A stretch of DNA of 64,000 nucleotides from Burkholderia sp. NRF60-BP8 (GTDB lineage Bacteria; Pseudomonadota; Gammaproteobacteria; Burkholderiales; Burkholderiaceae). A program made the position numbers and the translations under genes. Position 1 is the stretch's first letter. Each line of letters begins with the position of its first letter. The stretch is from the NCBI RefSeq assembly GCF_001522585.2, contig NZ_CP013372.1, positions 2,418,001 to 2,482,000 on the forward strand, given 5' to 3'. Shown piece by piece: positions 9,004 through 17,784 of the stretch. The notes under the pieces were generated by a model. The model saw nothing but the letters and a program-made list of their open reading frames with translations, searched no databases and was not told where the DNA came from.

Positions 9004-9921
9004 TCATGCGAAGTCGGATGACTGGTGCGCGCGCTCGAGATCCTCGAGAAACGCCTCCACGAGCGGATTCCCGCGGCCGTTGCGCGCGACGACCATGTGG
9101 AACGTCACGTCGTAGCGCAGTTGCTCCGGATTGAGCGGTGCGAGCAGCCCCTGCGCGACGTAAGGCGCCGCGAAATGCTGCGGCAGGTAACCCAGATGGT
9201 GGCCGGACAGGATCAGCAGCGCGACGGCCTCCATGTTGTCGGCGGTCGCGGTCACGCGATCGGGCGTCGTCGACAGTTGCGCCTCGGGCAGCGGATACGA
9301 GCGCCACGCCCATTCGAAGCCGGCGACGTCGGCCGGCGTCAGCGTGCCCGCGCCGTCGAACAGCGGATGGCCGCGGCCGCAATACGCGACCTGACGCTCG
9401 ACGAACAGCGGCGTGTAATGAAGCGACGGCACGCGATGCCAGAAGTAGCCGACCGCGATCTGGATCTCGTCGCTCAGCAGCTTCTCCTCGAGATCGCCGG
9501 GCGCGCGCACCGAAATCGAAAAGCGCACGGCCTCGTCGCGGGTACGGAACGCGGCGATCGCCTCGGCGATCCGCGCATTCTGGCTCACCGGCGTATGGCC
9601 GATCAGGCCGATGTTCAGCGTGCCGACCAACTGGCGGTCCATATGCCGTGCGGCGATCCCGAATTCGTCGAGCGCCGCCAGCAGCTTGCGGCTCATCGCA
9701 TGGAACCGCTCGCCCTTCGGCGTGAGCCGGAAGCCGCTGCGGCCGCGTTCGCAGAGCCGATAGCCGAGCCGCGTCTCCAGCGACGACAACTGCGCGCTGA
9801 TCGTCGACTGGCCGACGTTCAGCACGGCCTGCGCGGCCGACACGCCGCCCGCGTCCGTGACCGCGAGAAACACGCGGATCAACCGCAGATCGAGGGTCGA
9901 CAGATTCCCCAGCACGTTCAT
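9004..9921 (-). CDS. gbuR: LysR-family regulator, probable GbuR
   Basis: A 305-residue LysR-type regulator: N-terminal helix-turn-helix (about residues 10-65, VSAAQAVLNVGQSTISAQLSS) and a C-terminal periplasmic-binding-protein-like effector domain. It is divergent from a guanidinobutyrase gene, the same arrangement known for gbuR-gbuA in Pseudomonas aeruginosa, where the LysR protein activates gbuA when 4-guanidinobutyrate is present. The assignment to GbuR rests on this context. A 7-base-arm inverted repeat lies 10 bases before its start. Confidence 0.75.
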   Translation of the reverse strand: MNVLGNLSTLDLRLIRVFLAVTDAGGVSAAQAVLNVGQSTISAQLSSLETRLGYRLCERGRSGFRLTPKGERFHAMSRKLLAALDEFGIAARHMDRQLVGTLNIGLIGHTPVSQNARIAEAIAAFRTRDEAVRFSISVRAPGDLEEKLLSDEIQIAVGYFWHRVPSLHYTPLFVERQVAYCGRGHPLFDGAGTLTPADVAGFEWAWRSYPLPEAQLSTTPDRVTATADNMEAVALLILSGHHLGYLPQHFAAPYVAQGLLAPLNPEQLRYDVTFHMVVARNGRGNPLVEAFLEDLERAHQSSDFA

Positions 9922-9931
9922 CCCCTTCCAT

Positions 9932-9951
9932 ACATCGACGACGATCGATGT
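9932..9951. promoter_or_regulatory. Inverted repeat in the gbuR-gbuA control region
   Basis: ACATCGA and TCGATGT flank CGACGA, giving a 20-base dyad in the 133-base divergent region. It fits the size of a LysR recognition site and would allow the LysR protein to repress itself while activating gbuA. This is inferred from position and symmetry. Confidence 0.45.
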
Positions 9952-10054
9952 TTACGTCGATATCTTCGCATTCTTCTTTCCCGACGGAGCGCGTAAAACT
10001 GTGCGCCAGACCGCGTCGCATGATACGGCAACCCCACCCCGAAAGAGACACCCC

Positions 10055-11011
10055 ATGAACGACCACACCCATTTCCAGCCGCTCGGCGGCAATGAAATGC
10101 CGCGCTGCGGCGGCATCGCGACGATGATGCGCCTGCCGCACGTGGCGAGCGCCGAAGGCCTCGACGCGTGTTTCGTCGGCGTGCCGTTCGATCTCGGCAC
10201 GTCCAACCGCACGGGCGCGCGCTTCGGCCCGCGCCAGATCCGCACCGAATCCGTGCTGCTGCGCCCGTACAACATGGCCACGCGCGCCGCCCCCTTCGAT
10301 TCGCTGCAGATCGCCGACATCGGCGACGTCGCGATCAATCCGTACAACCTGCACGATTCGATCGCCCGCATCGAGGCCGCGTACGACGCGATTCTCGAGC
10401 ACGACTGCAAGCCGATCACGCTCGGCGGCGACCATACGATCGCGCTGCCGATCCTGCGCGCGATCCACCGCAAGCACGGCAAGGTTGCATTGATCCACGT
10501 CGATGCACACGCCGACGTGAACGACACGATGATGGGCGAAAAGATCGCGCACGGCACGCCGTTCCGTCGTGCGGTCGAGGAAGGCCTGCTGCACGGCGAC
10601 AAGGTCACGCAGATCGGCCTGCGCGGCACCGGCTACGCGGCAGAGGATTTCGACTGGTGCCGCGAGCAGGGCTTCCGCGTCGTCCAGGCCGAGGAATGCT
10701 GGAACAAGTCGCTCGCGCCGCTGATGGAGGAAGTGCGCGCGCGCATCGGCGATACGCCCGTCTACATCAGCTTCGACATCGACGGCATCGATCCGGCCTA
10801 CGCGCCGGGCACCGGTACGCCGGAAATCGCGGGCCTCACGGTGCCGCAGGCGCTCGAGATCATCCGCGGCGCGAAGGGGCTGAACATCGTCGGGTGCGAT
10901 CTCGTCGAAGTCGCGCCGCCGTACGACCCGTTCGGCACCACGGCCCTGCTCGGCGCGAATCTCGCGTACGAGTTGCTGTGCGTGCTGCCGGGCGTCGCGT
11001 ACCGCGACTGA
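10055..11011 (+). CDS. gbuA: Guanidinobutyrase (ureohydrolase family)
   Basis: A 318-residue Mn-dependent ureohydrolase. It would split 4-guanidinobutyrate into 4-aminobutyrate and urea, part of arginine/agmatine breakdown. Metal-binding motifs are all present: GGDHTIALP, VHVDAHADVND and SFDIDGIDPAYAPGTGTPE. The N-terminal pattern QPLGGNEMPRCGGIATMMRLPH and the overall sequence closely resemble, from memory, P. aeruginosa GbuA (319 residues) more than SpeB agmatinase. The divergent LysR gene and the downstream transporter support this. Agmatinase (speB) is the main alternative, and general annotation pipelines may use that name. Confidence 0.85.
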   Translation: MNDHTHFQPLGGNEMPRCGGIATMMRLPHVASAEGLDACFVGVPFDLGTSNRTGARFGPRQIRTESVLLRPYNMATRAAPFDSLQIADIGDVAINPYNLHDSIARIEAAYDAILEHDCKPITLGGDHTIALPILRAIHRKHGKVALIHVDAHADVNDTMMGEKIAHGTPFRRAVEEGLLHGDKVTQIGLRGTGYAAEDFDWCREQGFRVVQAEECWNKSLAPLMEEVRARIGDTPVYISFDIDGIDPAYAPGTGTPEIAGLTVPQALEIIRGAKGLNIVGCDLVEVAPPYDPFGTTALLGANLAYELLCVLPGVAYRD

Positions 11012-11065
11012 TTCCCGCGCCGCCACCATTCCAAATCAGAAGATTCCAGAGGAGCACACATCAAG

Positions 11066-12391
11066 ATGGGGACTTCCGTCAAGCAACCGAAGCGGGCGGC
11101 GCTCGCTTCGTTCGTCGGCACCACGATCGAGTGGTACGACTTCTATAGTTACGCGACCGCCGCCGCCATCGTGTTCGGGCCGCTGTTCTTTCCCGGCGAA
11201 AACCGCTTCATCAGCCTGCTCGCGTCGTTCGGCTCGTTCGCGGTCGGCTTCTTCGCGCGGCCACTTGGCGGCGTGATGTTCGGCTACCTCGGCGACCGCT
11301 TCGGCCGCAAGCGTTCGCTGCTCGCGACGCTGATGCTGATGGCCGTGTCGACGGTCGCGATCGGCCTGCTGCCGACCCATGCGCAAGCCGGCGTGATCGC
11401 CCCGATCCTGCTCGTGCTGATGCGCGTGCTGCAAGGCATCGCGGTCGGCGGCGAATGGGGCGGCGCGGTGCTGCTGGCCGGCGAGCATGCGCCCGAAGGC
11501 AAGCGTACGTTCTTCGCGTCGTTCGCGCAGCTCGGCAGCGCGAGCGGCCTGATCCTGTCGATGCTCGCGTTCGGCGCGATCAGCACGCTGTCGAAGGACG
11601 ACATGATGAGCTGGGGCTGGCGCGTGCCGTTCCTCGCGAGCTCGGTGCTCCTGATCGTCGGCTTCGTGATCCGTGCGAGCGTGTCGGAGTCGCCCGAGTT
11701 CGAGGAAGTGAAGCAGAGCGGCAACATCGCGCAAAAACCGCTGCGCGAAGCGCTCAAGTACTGGCCGCTGCTGCTGCTCGCGATCGGCGCGAACGTGTAC
11801 GGGATCGCCGGCGTGTATTTCAGCAACATCTTCATGATCAGCTATGCGACGCAGTTCCTGTCGCTCGACCGGTCGATGGTGCTGCATTGCATGACGATCG
11901 TCGCGGTGCTGCAGTTCGTCGTACAGCTTGCGGCCGCGTTCCTCGCGCAGCGCTTCGGCACCACGCGCGTGCTGCTGATCGCCGGCGCCTGGGCGATGAT
12001 CGTCCCGTTCGTGATGCTGCCGCTCGTGCACCTGGGCACGCCGGTGTCGATCACGGTCGGCGTCGGCCTCGCGACGCTCGCGGAATCGGGCTACTACTCG
12101 GTGGTGGCGGGCTTCGTCAGCGGCATCTTCGTCGCGCGGATCCGCTATACGGCGATCTCGATCGCCTATCAGGTGTGCGGCGCGCTCGCCGGCGGCCTCA
12201 CGCCGCTCGTCGCGACGCTGATCGCGCAGAACGCGGCCCCGCAATGGTGGCCGCTCGCGATCCAGTACACGAGCGCCGCCGCACTGTCGTCGCTGTGCGT
12301 GTGGCTGATCGCACGCCGCGTCGGCATCGACGATGCGGGTGCGCCCGGCAAGACGACCAACGCGCTGCCGCGCGGCACGCACGCCGCGTAG
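11066..12391 (+). CDS. MHS-family MFS transporter, possibly for 4-guanidinobutyrate
   Basis: A 441-residue, 12-helix proton symporter of the metabolite:H+ symporter group (ShiA/ProP/KgtP type). The start of TM1 carries the family pattern GTTIEWYDFYSYATAAA, and RPLGGVMFGYLGDRFGRKRSL is the loop 2-3 motif; RVLQGIAVGGEWGGAVLLAGEH is also typical. It begins 54 bases after gbuA, with AGGAG upstream of the ATG, and a strong terminator follows it, so it is probably co-transcribed with gbuA and imports the substrate. The substrate is inferred from context only. Confidence 0.88.
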   Translation: MGTSVKQPKRAALASFVGTTIEWYDFYSYATAAAIVFGPLFFPGENRFISLLASFGSFAVGFFARPLGGVMFGYLGDRFGRKRSLLATLMLMAVSTVAIGLLPTHAQAGVIAPILLVLMRVLQGIAVGGEWGGAVLLAGEHAPEGKRTFFASFAQLGSASGLILSMLAFGAISTLSKDDMMSWGWRVPFLASSVLLIVGFVIRASVSESPEFEEVKQSGNIAQKPLREALKYWPLLLLAIGANVYGIAGVYFSNIFMISYATQFLSLDRSMVLHCMTIVAVLQFVVQLAAAFLAQRFGTTRVLLIAGAWAMIVPFVMLPLVHLGTPVSITVGVGLATLAESGYYSVVAGFVSGIFVARIRYTAISIAYQVCGALAGGLTPLVATLIAQNAAPQWWPLAIQYTSAAALSSLCVWLIARRVGIDDAGAPGKTTNALPRGTHAA

Positions 12392-12422
12392 CGCGACGCA
12401 GTGCGCAACTGCATGCATGACG

Positions 12423-12457
12423 AAAATCGGCCCGCTTCTTCCGCGGGCCGATTTTTT
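12423..12457. terminator. Intrinsic terminator, bidirectional
   Basis: AAAATCGGCCCGC and GCGGGCCGATTTT form a 13-base-pair stem with a 7-base loop, with T-tracts on both strands. It lies between the convergent transporter gene and metE and can serve both. Confidence 0.92.
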
Positions 12458-12506
12458 GCCTTCCGACCGTCGATCGCGACGGCGCCGCCCAGCGCTCGCT
12501 GCGTGG

Positions 12507-14801
12507 TTAACGCATCTGGTCGCGCAGCGTCTTCGCGGCGGCGACCATGTTCGTCAGCGCCGGAATCACTTCCGACCATTGGCGCGTCTTCAGCCCGCAA
12601 TCCGGGTTCACCCACAGGCGTTCCGCCGGAATCCGCTCGGCCGCCTTCCTCATCAGCCCGACGATGTGATCCTGCGTCGGGATGTTCGGCGAATGGATAT
12701 CGTACACGCCCGGCCCGATTTCGTTCGGGTACTTGAAGTCGTCGAACGCATCGAGCAGCTCCATGTCCGAGCGCGACGTCTCGATCGTGATCACGTCCGC
12801 GTCCATGTCGGCGATCGACGCGATGATGTCGTTGAACTCCGAATAGCACATGTGCGTGTGGATCTGCGTATCGTCCTGCACGCCGTTCGCGGCGATGCGG
12901 AACGACTCGACCGCCCACTGCAGGTATTCGCTCCATTGCGCGCGGCGCAGCGGCAGCCCTTCGCGCAGCGCCGCTTCGTCGATCTGGATCACGCGCACGC
13001 CGGCCTTCTCGAGATCGAGCACTTCATCGCGGATCGCCAGCGCGAGCTGGTAGCACGATACCGAGCGCGGCTGGTCGTCGCGCACGAACGACCAGTTCAG
13101 GATCGTCACGGGGCCGGTGAGCATGCCCTTCATCGGCTTGTCCGTCAGCGACTGCGCATAGGCGATCCATTCGACCGTCATCGCCTTCGGGCGGCTGATG
13201 TCGCCGAACAGGATCGGCGGCTTCACGCAGCGCGAACCGTACGACTGCACCCAGCCGAACTGGCTGAACGTGTAGCCGTCGAGTTGTTCGCCGAAGTATT
13301 CGACCATGTCGTTGCGCTCGGCTTCGCCATGCACGAGCACGTCGAGTTCGAGCGATTCCTGTTCGCGGACACTGCGCTCGATCTCGGCCCGCATCGCCGC
13401 GCGATAGCCGGCTTCGTCCAGCGCGCCGGCCTTGAACCGGCTGCGCGCCTGGCGAATGTCGGCGGTCTGCGGAAACGAGCCGATCGTCGTCGTCGGGAAC
13501 GCCGGCAGGTTCAGGCGCGCCGACTGCTTCGACGCACGCTGCGGATAGGGGCTCGCGCGGTTGCCGAGCTGCGCGTCGATGCGGGCGATCGCGGCCTTCA
13601 CCGCCGGGTTGTTCACGCGCGGCGAGCGGCGGCGCGAATCGATCGCGGCGGCATTCGCGGCGAGCGCGGCGGCCACCTTGTCGCGACCTTCGTTCAGCGC
13701 GGTCGCGAGCACCTTCAGCTCGTCGAGCTTCTGCAGCGCGAACGCGAGCCACGAGCGGATTTCCGCGTCGAGCTTCTCCTCGCTCGCGAGATCGACCGGT
13801 ACGTGCAGCAGCGAGCACGACGGCGCGAGCCACAGCCGGTCGCCCAGTTGCTTCGCGAGCGGCTCGAGCCAGTCGAGCGTCGCGTTCAGATCCGTCTTCC
13901 AGATGTTGCGGCCGTTGATCGCACCGACCGACAGCACGCGATCGGCCGGCAGTTCACGCACCAGCGCGTCGACTTCGTCGCGTGCGTTGATCGCGTCGAT
14001 ATGCAAGCCGTCGACCGGCAGCGACGCCGCGAGCGTCAGGTTGTCCTGAAGCTGCCCGAAGTACGTGGCGAGCAGCAGCTTGATGCGGCGAGTTTCCAGC
14101 GCCGCGTATGCGGTACGGAACGCGCGGCGCCATTCGGCATCGAGCTCGGTGACGAGAATCGGCTCGTCGATCTGCACCCATTCGACGCCCTGCGCGGTCA
14201 GCGTGTCGATCAGCGCACCGTACACCGGCAGCAGCTTCGGCAATAGCGCGAGACGATCGGAATCGTCCTTCGCCTTGCCGAGCCACAGGTACGTGACCGG
14301 GCCGAGAATCACCGGCTTCGCGTGCACGCCCTGCGCGCTCGCTTCGGCCAGTTGCTGCAGCAGACGCGACGGATCGAGCGAGAAGTTCGTGTCCGCATGG
14401 AACTCCGGCACGATGTAGTGGTAGTTCGTGTCGAACCACTTCGTCATTTCGCCGGCCGCGACACCGCCGCAGCACGCGGCGTGCTCCTGCGCCGACTGCG
14501 TCGAACGGCCGCGCGCGACGCGGAAATAGTTGTCGAGCGCATCGCCGTGGAAATCCTGCACGCGTTTCGGCAAGTTGCCGAGCGTGAAGCTCATGTCGAG
14601 CACGTGGTCGTAGAACGCGAAGTCGCCGATCGGCGCGAGGTCGAGATCGCGCTGGTCGTGCCAGTGACGCCGGCGCAGCTCGGCGCCGAGCGCCGTCAGT
14701 TCGTCGCGCGACGATTCGCCGTTCCAGTAGCGTTCGAGACCGAACTTGAGTTCGCGCTTCGCGCCGATGCGCGGAAAACCGAGGTTGTGTGTCGTGACCA
14801 T
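12507..14801 (-). CDS. metE: Cobalamin-independent methionine synthase
   Basis: A 764-residue enzyme of normal MetE length that transfers a methyl group from 5-methyltetrahydropteroyltriglutamate to homocysteine. It has the two-barrel layout; the C-terminal catalytic barrel keeps the zinc ligands His650 and Cys652 (THMCYSEF), Glu674 ([10 protein letters not shown]) and Cys735 (VNPDCGLK). The N-terminal start [21 protein letters not shown] is the family signature. It is divergent from metR. MetE is typically needed when vitamin B12 is scarce; no cobalamin riboswitch is seen before it, so control is probably through MetR. Confidence 0.96.
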   Translation of the reverse strand: MVTTHNLGFPRIGAKRELKFGLERYWNGESSRDELTALGAELRRRHWHDQRDLDLAPIGDFAFYDHVLDMSFTLGNLPKRVQDFHGDALDNYFRVARGRSTQSAQEHAACCGGVAAGEMTKWFDTNYHYIVPEFHADTNFSLDPSRLLQQLAEASAQGVHAKPVILGPVTYLWLGKAKDDSDRLALLPKLLPVYGALIDTLTAQGVEWVQIDEPILVTELDAEWRRAFRTAYAALETRRIKLLLATYFGQLQDNLTLAASLPVDGLHIDAINARDEVDALVRELPADRVLSVGAINGRNIWKTDLNATLDWLEPLAKQLGDRLWLAPSCSLLHVPVDLASEEKLDAEIRSWLAFALQKLDELKVLATALNEGRDKVAAALAANAAAIDSRRRSPRVNNPAVKAAIARIDAQLGNRASPYPQRASKQSARLNLPAFPTTTIGSFPQTADIRQARSRFKAGALDEAGYRAAMRAEIERSVREQESLELDVLVHGEAERNDMVEYFGEQLDGYTFSQFGWVQSYGSRCVKPPILFGDISRPKAMTVEWIAYAQSLTDKPMKGMLTGPVTILNWSFVRDDQPRSVSCYQLALAIRDEVLDLEKAGVRVIQIDEAALREGLPLRRAQWSEYLQWAVESFRIAANGVQDDTQIHTHMCYSEFNDIIASIADMDADVITIETSRSDMELLDAFDDFKYPNEIGPGVYDIHSPNIPTQDHIVGLMRKAAERIPAERLWVNPDCGLKTRQWSEVIPALTNMVAAAKTLRDQMR

Positions 14802-14860
14802 GAAGCTGCCGTCCAGAGAAAAGGTGAAGATCCGGCAGCCATCATAGGGATTTCAAACCA

Positions 14861-14883
14861 TGAAATAAAATGGCATTATTTCA
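14861..14883. promoter_or_regulatory. Inverted repeat in metE-metR divergent region (candidate MetR site)
   Basis: TGAAATAA and TTATTTCA are perfect inverted 8-mers seven bases apart, in an AT-rich island 60 bases before the metE start. The outer TGAA/TTCA halves match those of the MetR site, although the spacing is longer than the classical TGAA-N5-TTCA. A second 7-base dyad, TCATGCA/TGCATGA, follows at 14902-14920 just before metR. Confidence 0.55.
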
Positions 14884-14929
14884 TTCATCCATTAATATTC
14901 TTCATGCATTTGCTGCATGAGCGCGATCC

Positions 14930-15838
14930 ATGCTGGAACGATTCCATCTCGTCGTCATTCGTGAAGTCGAGCGCCAGGGCTCGCTGACCGCGGCGGCCAA
15001 TGCGCTGCACCTCACGCAATCGGCGCTCAGCCATACGGTCAGGAAAATCGAGCAGCAGCTCGGCACGCCGATCTGGGACCGGGAAGGCCGCGGCCTGCGG
15101 CTCACGCAGGGCGGGCAGTATCTGCTGAAGCTGGCAAACCGGCTGCTGCCGCAGTTCGAGCTCGCCGAGGAACGGATGAAGCAGTACGCGAAAGGCGAGC
15201 GCGGCACGCTGCGCATCGGGATGGAGTGCCACCCGTGCTACCAGTGGCTGCTGAAGGTCGTCTCGCCGTACCTGTCGTGCTGGCCCGACGTCGACGTGGA
15301 CGTGAAGCAGCGCTTCCAGTTCGGCGGCATCGGCGCGCTGTTCGGTTACGACATCGACGTGCTCGTGACGCCCGATCCGCTGAACAAGCCGGGGCTGCGC
15401 TTCGATCCCGTGTTCGACTACGAACAGGTGCTGGTGGTCGCGGATTCGCACCGGTTCGCGCATGTCGACTACGTGAGCCCCGAGCAACTGACCGACGAGA
15501 TCCTGATCACGTACCCGGTCGAAACCGACCGGCTCGACATCTACAACCAGTTTCTGACGCCGGCCGGCATCGTGCCGAGGCGACACAAGTCGATCGAGAC
15601 CACCGACATCATGTTGCAGATGGTCGCGAGCGGGCGCGGCGTGGCCGCGCTGCCGCGATGGCTCGCCGACGAGTACGCGGACCGGATGCCGGTCGTGCCG
15701 GTCAAGCTCGGCAAGCAGGGCATCGCGAAGCAGATCTTCCTCGGCATCCGCGAAGCGGACGCGTCGATCGACTATCTGGCCGCGTTCGTCGCGCTGGCGC
15801 GCGAATCGACATGGAGCGCGCCGCGCATGCTGCGCTAG
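14930..15838 (+). CDS. metR: LysR-family regulator of methionine genes
   Basis: A 302-residue LysR protein with N-terminal helix-turn-helix (GSLTAAANALHLTQSALSHTVRKIE) and a MetR-type effector domain (RIGMECHPCYQWLLKV, typical of MetR). MetR senses homocysteine and activates metE. The gene is divergent from metE with 128 bases between, the classical arrangement, which together with the sequence makes the name secure. Confidence 0.93.
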   Translation: MLERFHLVVIREVERQGSLTAAANALHLTQSALSHTVRKIEQQLGTPIWDREGRGLRLTQGGQYLLKLANRLLPQFELAEERMKQYAKGERGTLRIGMECHPCYQWLLKVVSPYLSCWPDVDVDVKQRFQFGGIGALFGYDIDVLVTPDPLNKPGLRFDPVFDYEQVLVVADSHRFAHVDYVSPEQLTDEILITYPVETDRLDIYNQFLTPAGIVPRRHKSIETTDIMLQMVASGRGVAALPRWLADEYADRMPVVPVKLGKQGIAKQIFLGIREADASIDYLAAFVALARESTWSAPRMLR

Positions 15839-15860
15839 GCGCGTCCGGTTGCCTCGCGCG

Positions 15861-16583
15861 TCAGGCGGCGCGCATGCCCGCGCGTTCGCCGCGCTCGACC
15901 CACGCGCCGAACAGCAGGCCGATCGTCGTCCACATGATCACCTGCATGCCGATGGCCGCCACGCGGAATTTCCACAGCAAGGCCGCCGGGAAATCGGCCG
16001 GCAGTTCGCTGACCGACGGCAGCCCGATCTGCACGGCCGCGATGATCGCGACGAACACGAGCCCCGCGACGATCGACGCGTTCCATTGGCCAAGCTTCGC
16101 CAGCAGATGGCGACGCACGCCGACCGAGAACACCATCGTCGCGACCGAGATCGCGATCATCAGGAAGAACAGGCCGGTGCGATAGCCGATCGTGTCGGGG
16201 TCGCCGACCGACGGCGGGTTGGCCGGGTACTTGAGGTTCGGCACGATCACGAGCGCGACGAACGCCGCCAGCGCGAGCCACGCGGCCAGCGGCCGTGCCG
16301 GCAGGCGACTGCCTCGTCCGTATGCATACGCGAAGACCAGCGAGAACAGCCCGCCAAATGCCGCGCCGTAGGTCACGACACCCGTCAGCAACCCGAGGCC
16401 GGCCTGCGTGTGGCGACTGACCAGCTCGGGTTCCGGCGCCTCGCCCTGGGCGGCGGCGGTTTTTTCCTCTAAGGAGATCGCCTGATCGACTTGCGGTTCG
16501 CCGACCATTTTCGCGAACCCGAACGTGAGAAGCCCCGCGGCGATGCCTGCGAGCATCCCGCGCATGAGCAGCTTTCCGACCAT
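15861..16583 (-). CDS. cbtA: CbtA-family membrane protein (predicted cobalt transporter subunit)
   Basis: A 240-residue inner-membrane protein with about six hydrophobic segments. The start ATG 16583 (MVGKLLMRGMLAGIAAG) and patterns NLKYPANPPSVGDPDTIGYRTG match the CbtA family, proposed to import cobalt for cobalamin synthesis. It follows cbtB by 14 bases and both lie under a cobalamin riboswitch, which is the usual setting. Transport itself is a family-level prediction; biochemical proof is limited. Confidence 0.92.
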   Translation of the reverse strand: MVGKLLMRGMLAGIAAGLLTFGFAKMVGEPQVDQAISLEEKTAAAQGEAPEPELVSRHTQAGLGLLTGVVTYGAAFGGLFSLVFAYAYGRGSRLPARPLAAWLALAAFVALVIVPNLKYPANPPSVGDPDTIGYRTGLFFLMIAISVATMVFSVGVRRHLLAKLGQWNASIVAGLVFVAIIAAVQIGLPSVSELPADFPAALLWKFRVAAIGMQVIMWTTIGLLFGAWVERGERAGMRAA

Positions 16584-16597
16584 CTTGTTACTCCGCG

Positions 16598-16807
16598 TCA
16601 GTGGCAGGGAAAGCCGAGCAGATGGCGGCCGTCGTGGACGAATTCGTGGACGTACATGCCCGGCACGAGCGACGTCGCGCCCTGTTCCGCGCCGACGAAA
16701 TAGAGTGCGAGCAGCAGGATCAGGCCGACGAACACGGCCCACGGCAACAGTTCACGGACGGGAATGGGCGCCGGCACGACCGCCGGCTTCAGCACTGCTT
16801 CGCTCAT
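16598..16807 (-). CDS. cbtB: CbtB-family small membrane protein (cobalt transporter subunit)
   Basis: A 69-residue protein with one membrane segment (LPWAVFVGLILLLALYFVG) and a C-terminal His-rich tail HEFVHDGRHLLGFPCH, the hallmark of CbtB, thought to bind the metal. It is the first gene after the cobalamin riboswitch, with GAGGTG 6 bases before the ATG, and it is followed by cbtA. Confidence 0.93.
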   Translation of the reverse strand: MSEAVLKPAVVPAPIPVRELLPWAVFVGLILLLALYFVGAEQGATSLVPGMYVHEFVHDGRHLLGFPCH

Positions 16808-16849
16808 GGATGCACCTCAGGGGAATCGCGCCCCGACAAATGATGGATG

Positions 16850-16945
16850 GGTACGAAGGCAGGTCTGACTTCCGGGATCGTCGATTCCCCGGTTACAGTG
16901 GCGCGACCGCGCCGGAATTGCACCGGCTTCCGCGCTTCGTATCGG
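16850..16945 (-). promoter_or_regulatory. Cobalamin (B12) riboswitch upstream of cbtBA
   Basis: On the minus strand the leader contains the conserved B12-box elements GCCGGTGCAATTCCGGCGC, then GGTCGCGCCACTGTAA and AGTCAGACCTGCC. Outer segments TACGAAG (16935-16941) and CTTCGTA (16852-16858) pair to close the core. After it a GGGG/CCCC hairpin lies next to the GAGGTG ribosome site of cbtB, suggesting control of translation. When B12 is plentiful the transporter should be switched off. Confidence 0.93.
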
Positions 16946-17028
16946 GCGAATTGTACGCGCGAACGTTCGCGTATTGAAGCGATGACACACGGCAAGTGCG
17001 CACCGCTCCCGATCGCCCGACAACCGAC

Positions 17029-17619
17029 ATGAACATGCATGCCTCGCTGCGCCTGATCGCACACGCATCGACCCGCGCAATGCGCACCGGCACGTTTCCC
17101 GACGACGATCCGCTCGACGCGCACGGGCTGGCCGAAGCCACTGCGCTGCGCGGCCGCTGGACGGTCGGTGCCGGCTCGCTCGTGCTGTGCAGCCCGGCGC
17201 GCTGCGCGAGGCAGACCGTTGATGCACTCGGACTGCACGCCGATATCGACGATGCGCTGCGCGACATCGATTACGGCAATTGGCGCGGCAAGCGGCTGCA
17301 CGATCTCGCGCGCGACCTGCCCGACGAACTGGCGGCGTGGATCGGCACACCGTCCGCGTCGCCGCATCGCGGCGAATCGTTCGACGGTGCCGCGCGTCGG
17401 GTCGGCACATGGTTGAGCGCACTGCCGCCCGATCGCGACGTCGTCGCGATCACGCATGCGCCGATCGTCCGCGCGGCCATCGCGCATGTGCTGCGGATGG
17501 GTACCGGGGCAGCCATACGCCTCCACGTCGCGCCGCTGTCGTGCACGACGTTCGTCGCGTCGCCGGCCGGCTGGACCCTGGCCGCGACGGACGATGACTC
17601 GCGCGACACCGGCGCGTAA
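17029..17619 (+). CDS. Histidine phosphatase-family protein, cobalamin-linked
   Basis: A 196-residue protein of the histidine phosphatase (phosphoglycerate mutase-like) fold. The usual N-terminal RHG is replaced by AHA in LIAHASTRAMRTGTFP; the histidine is kept but the preceding arginine is not. The second catalytic region is present as AITHAPIVRAAIAHVL, and the middle has DIDYGNWRGKRLHDLA, like CobC/GpmB proteins. It is divergent from the riboswitch-controlled cbtBA, so a role near cobalamin metabolism, such as alpha-ribazole phosphate handling, is possible but unproven. ATG 17029 is preferred over an earlier in-frame start. Confidence 0.75.
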   Translation: MNMHASLRLIAHASTRAMRTGTFPDDDPLDAHGLAEATALRGRWTVGAGSLVLCSPARCARQTVDALGLHADIDDALRDIDYGNWRGKRLHDLARDLPDELAAWIGTPSASPHRGESFDGAARRVGTWLSALPPDRDVVAITHAPIVRAAIAHVLRMGTGAAIRLHVAPLSCTTFVASPAGWTLAATDDDSRDTGA

Positions 17620-17784
17620 GCCGCTGTCGTGTTCACTATGTGAGCGGACGATGCGCCCCCGACGCTTCGCATGCCGCCGCTCGCCTTACATCCCGTAAGA
17701 CACTCCGTTCGGCATCCCGACTGTCATCAAACTGACTGCTAGCCGCAGCTAGGATCGGACGAGGCTCCCTTACGAGATGTCGTC

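Noticed and set aside
14802..14929. Cobalamin riboswitch before metE
   Set aside because: The leader lacks B12-box motifs; it holds only the short dyads expected of MetR control.
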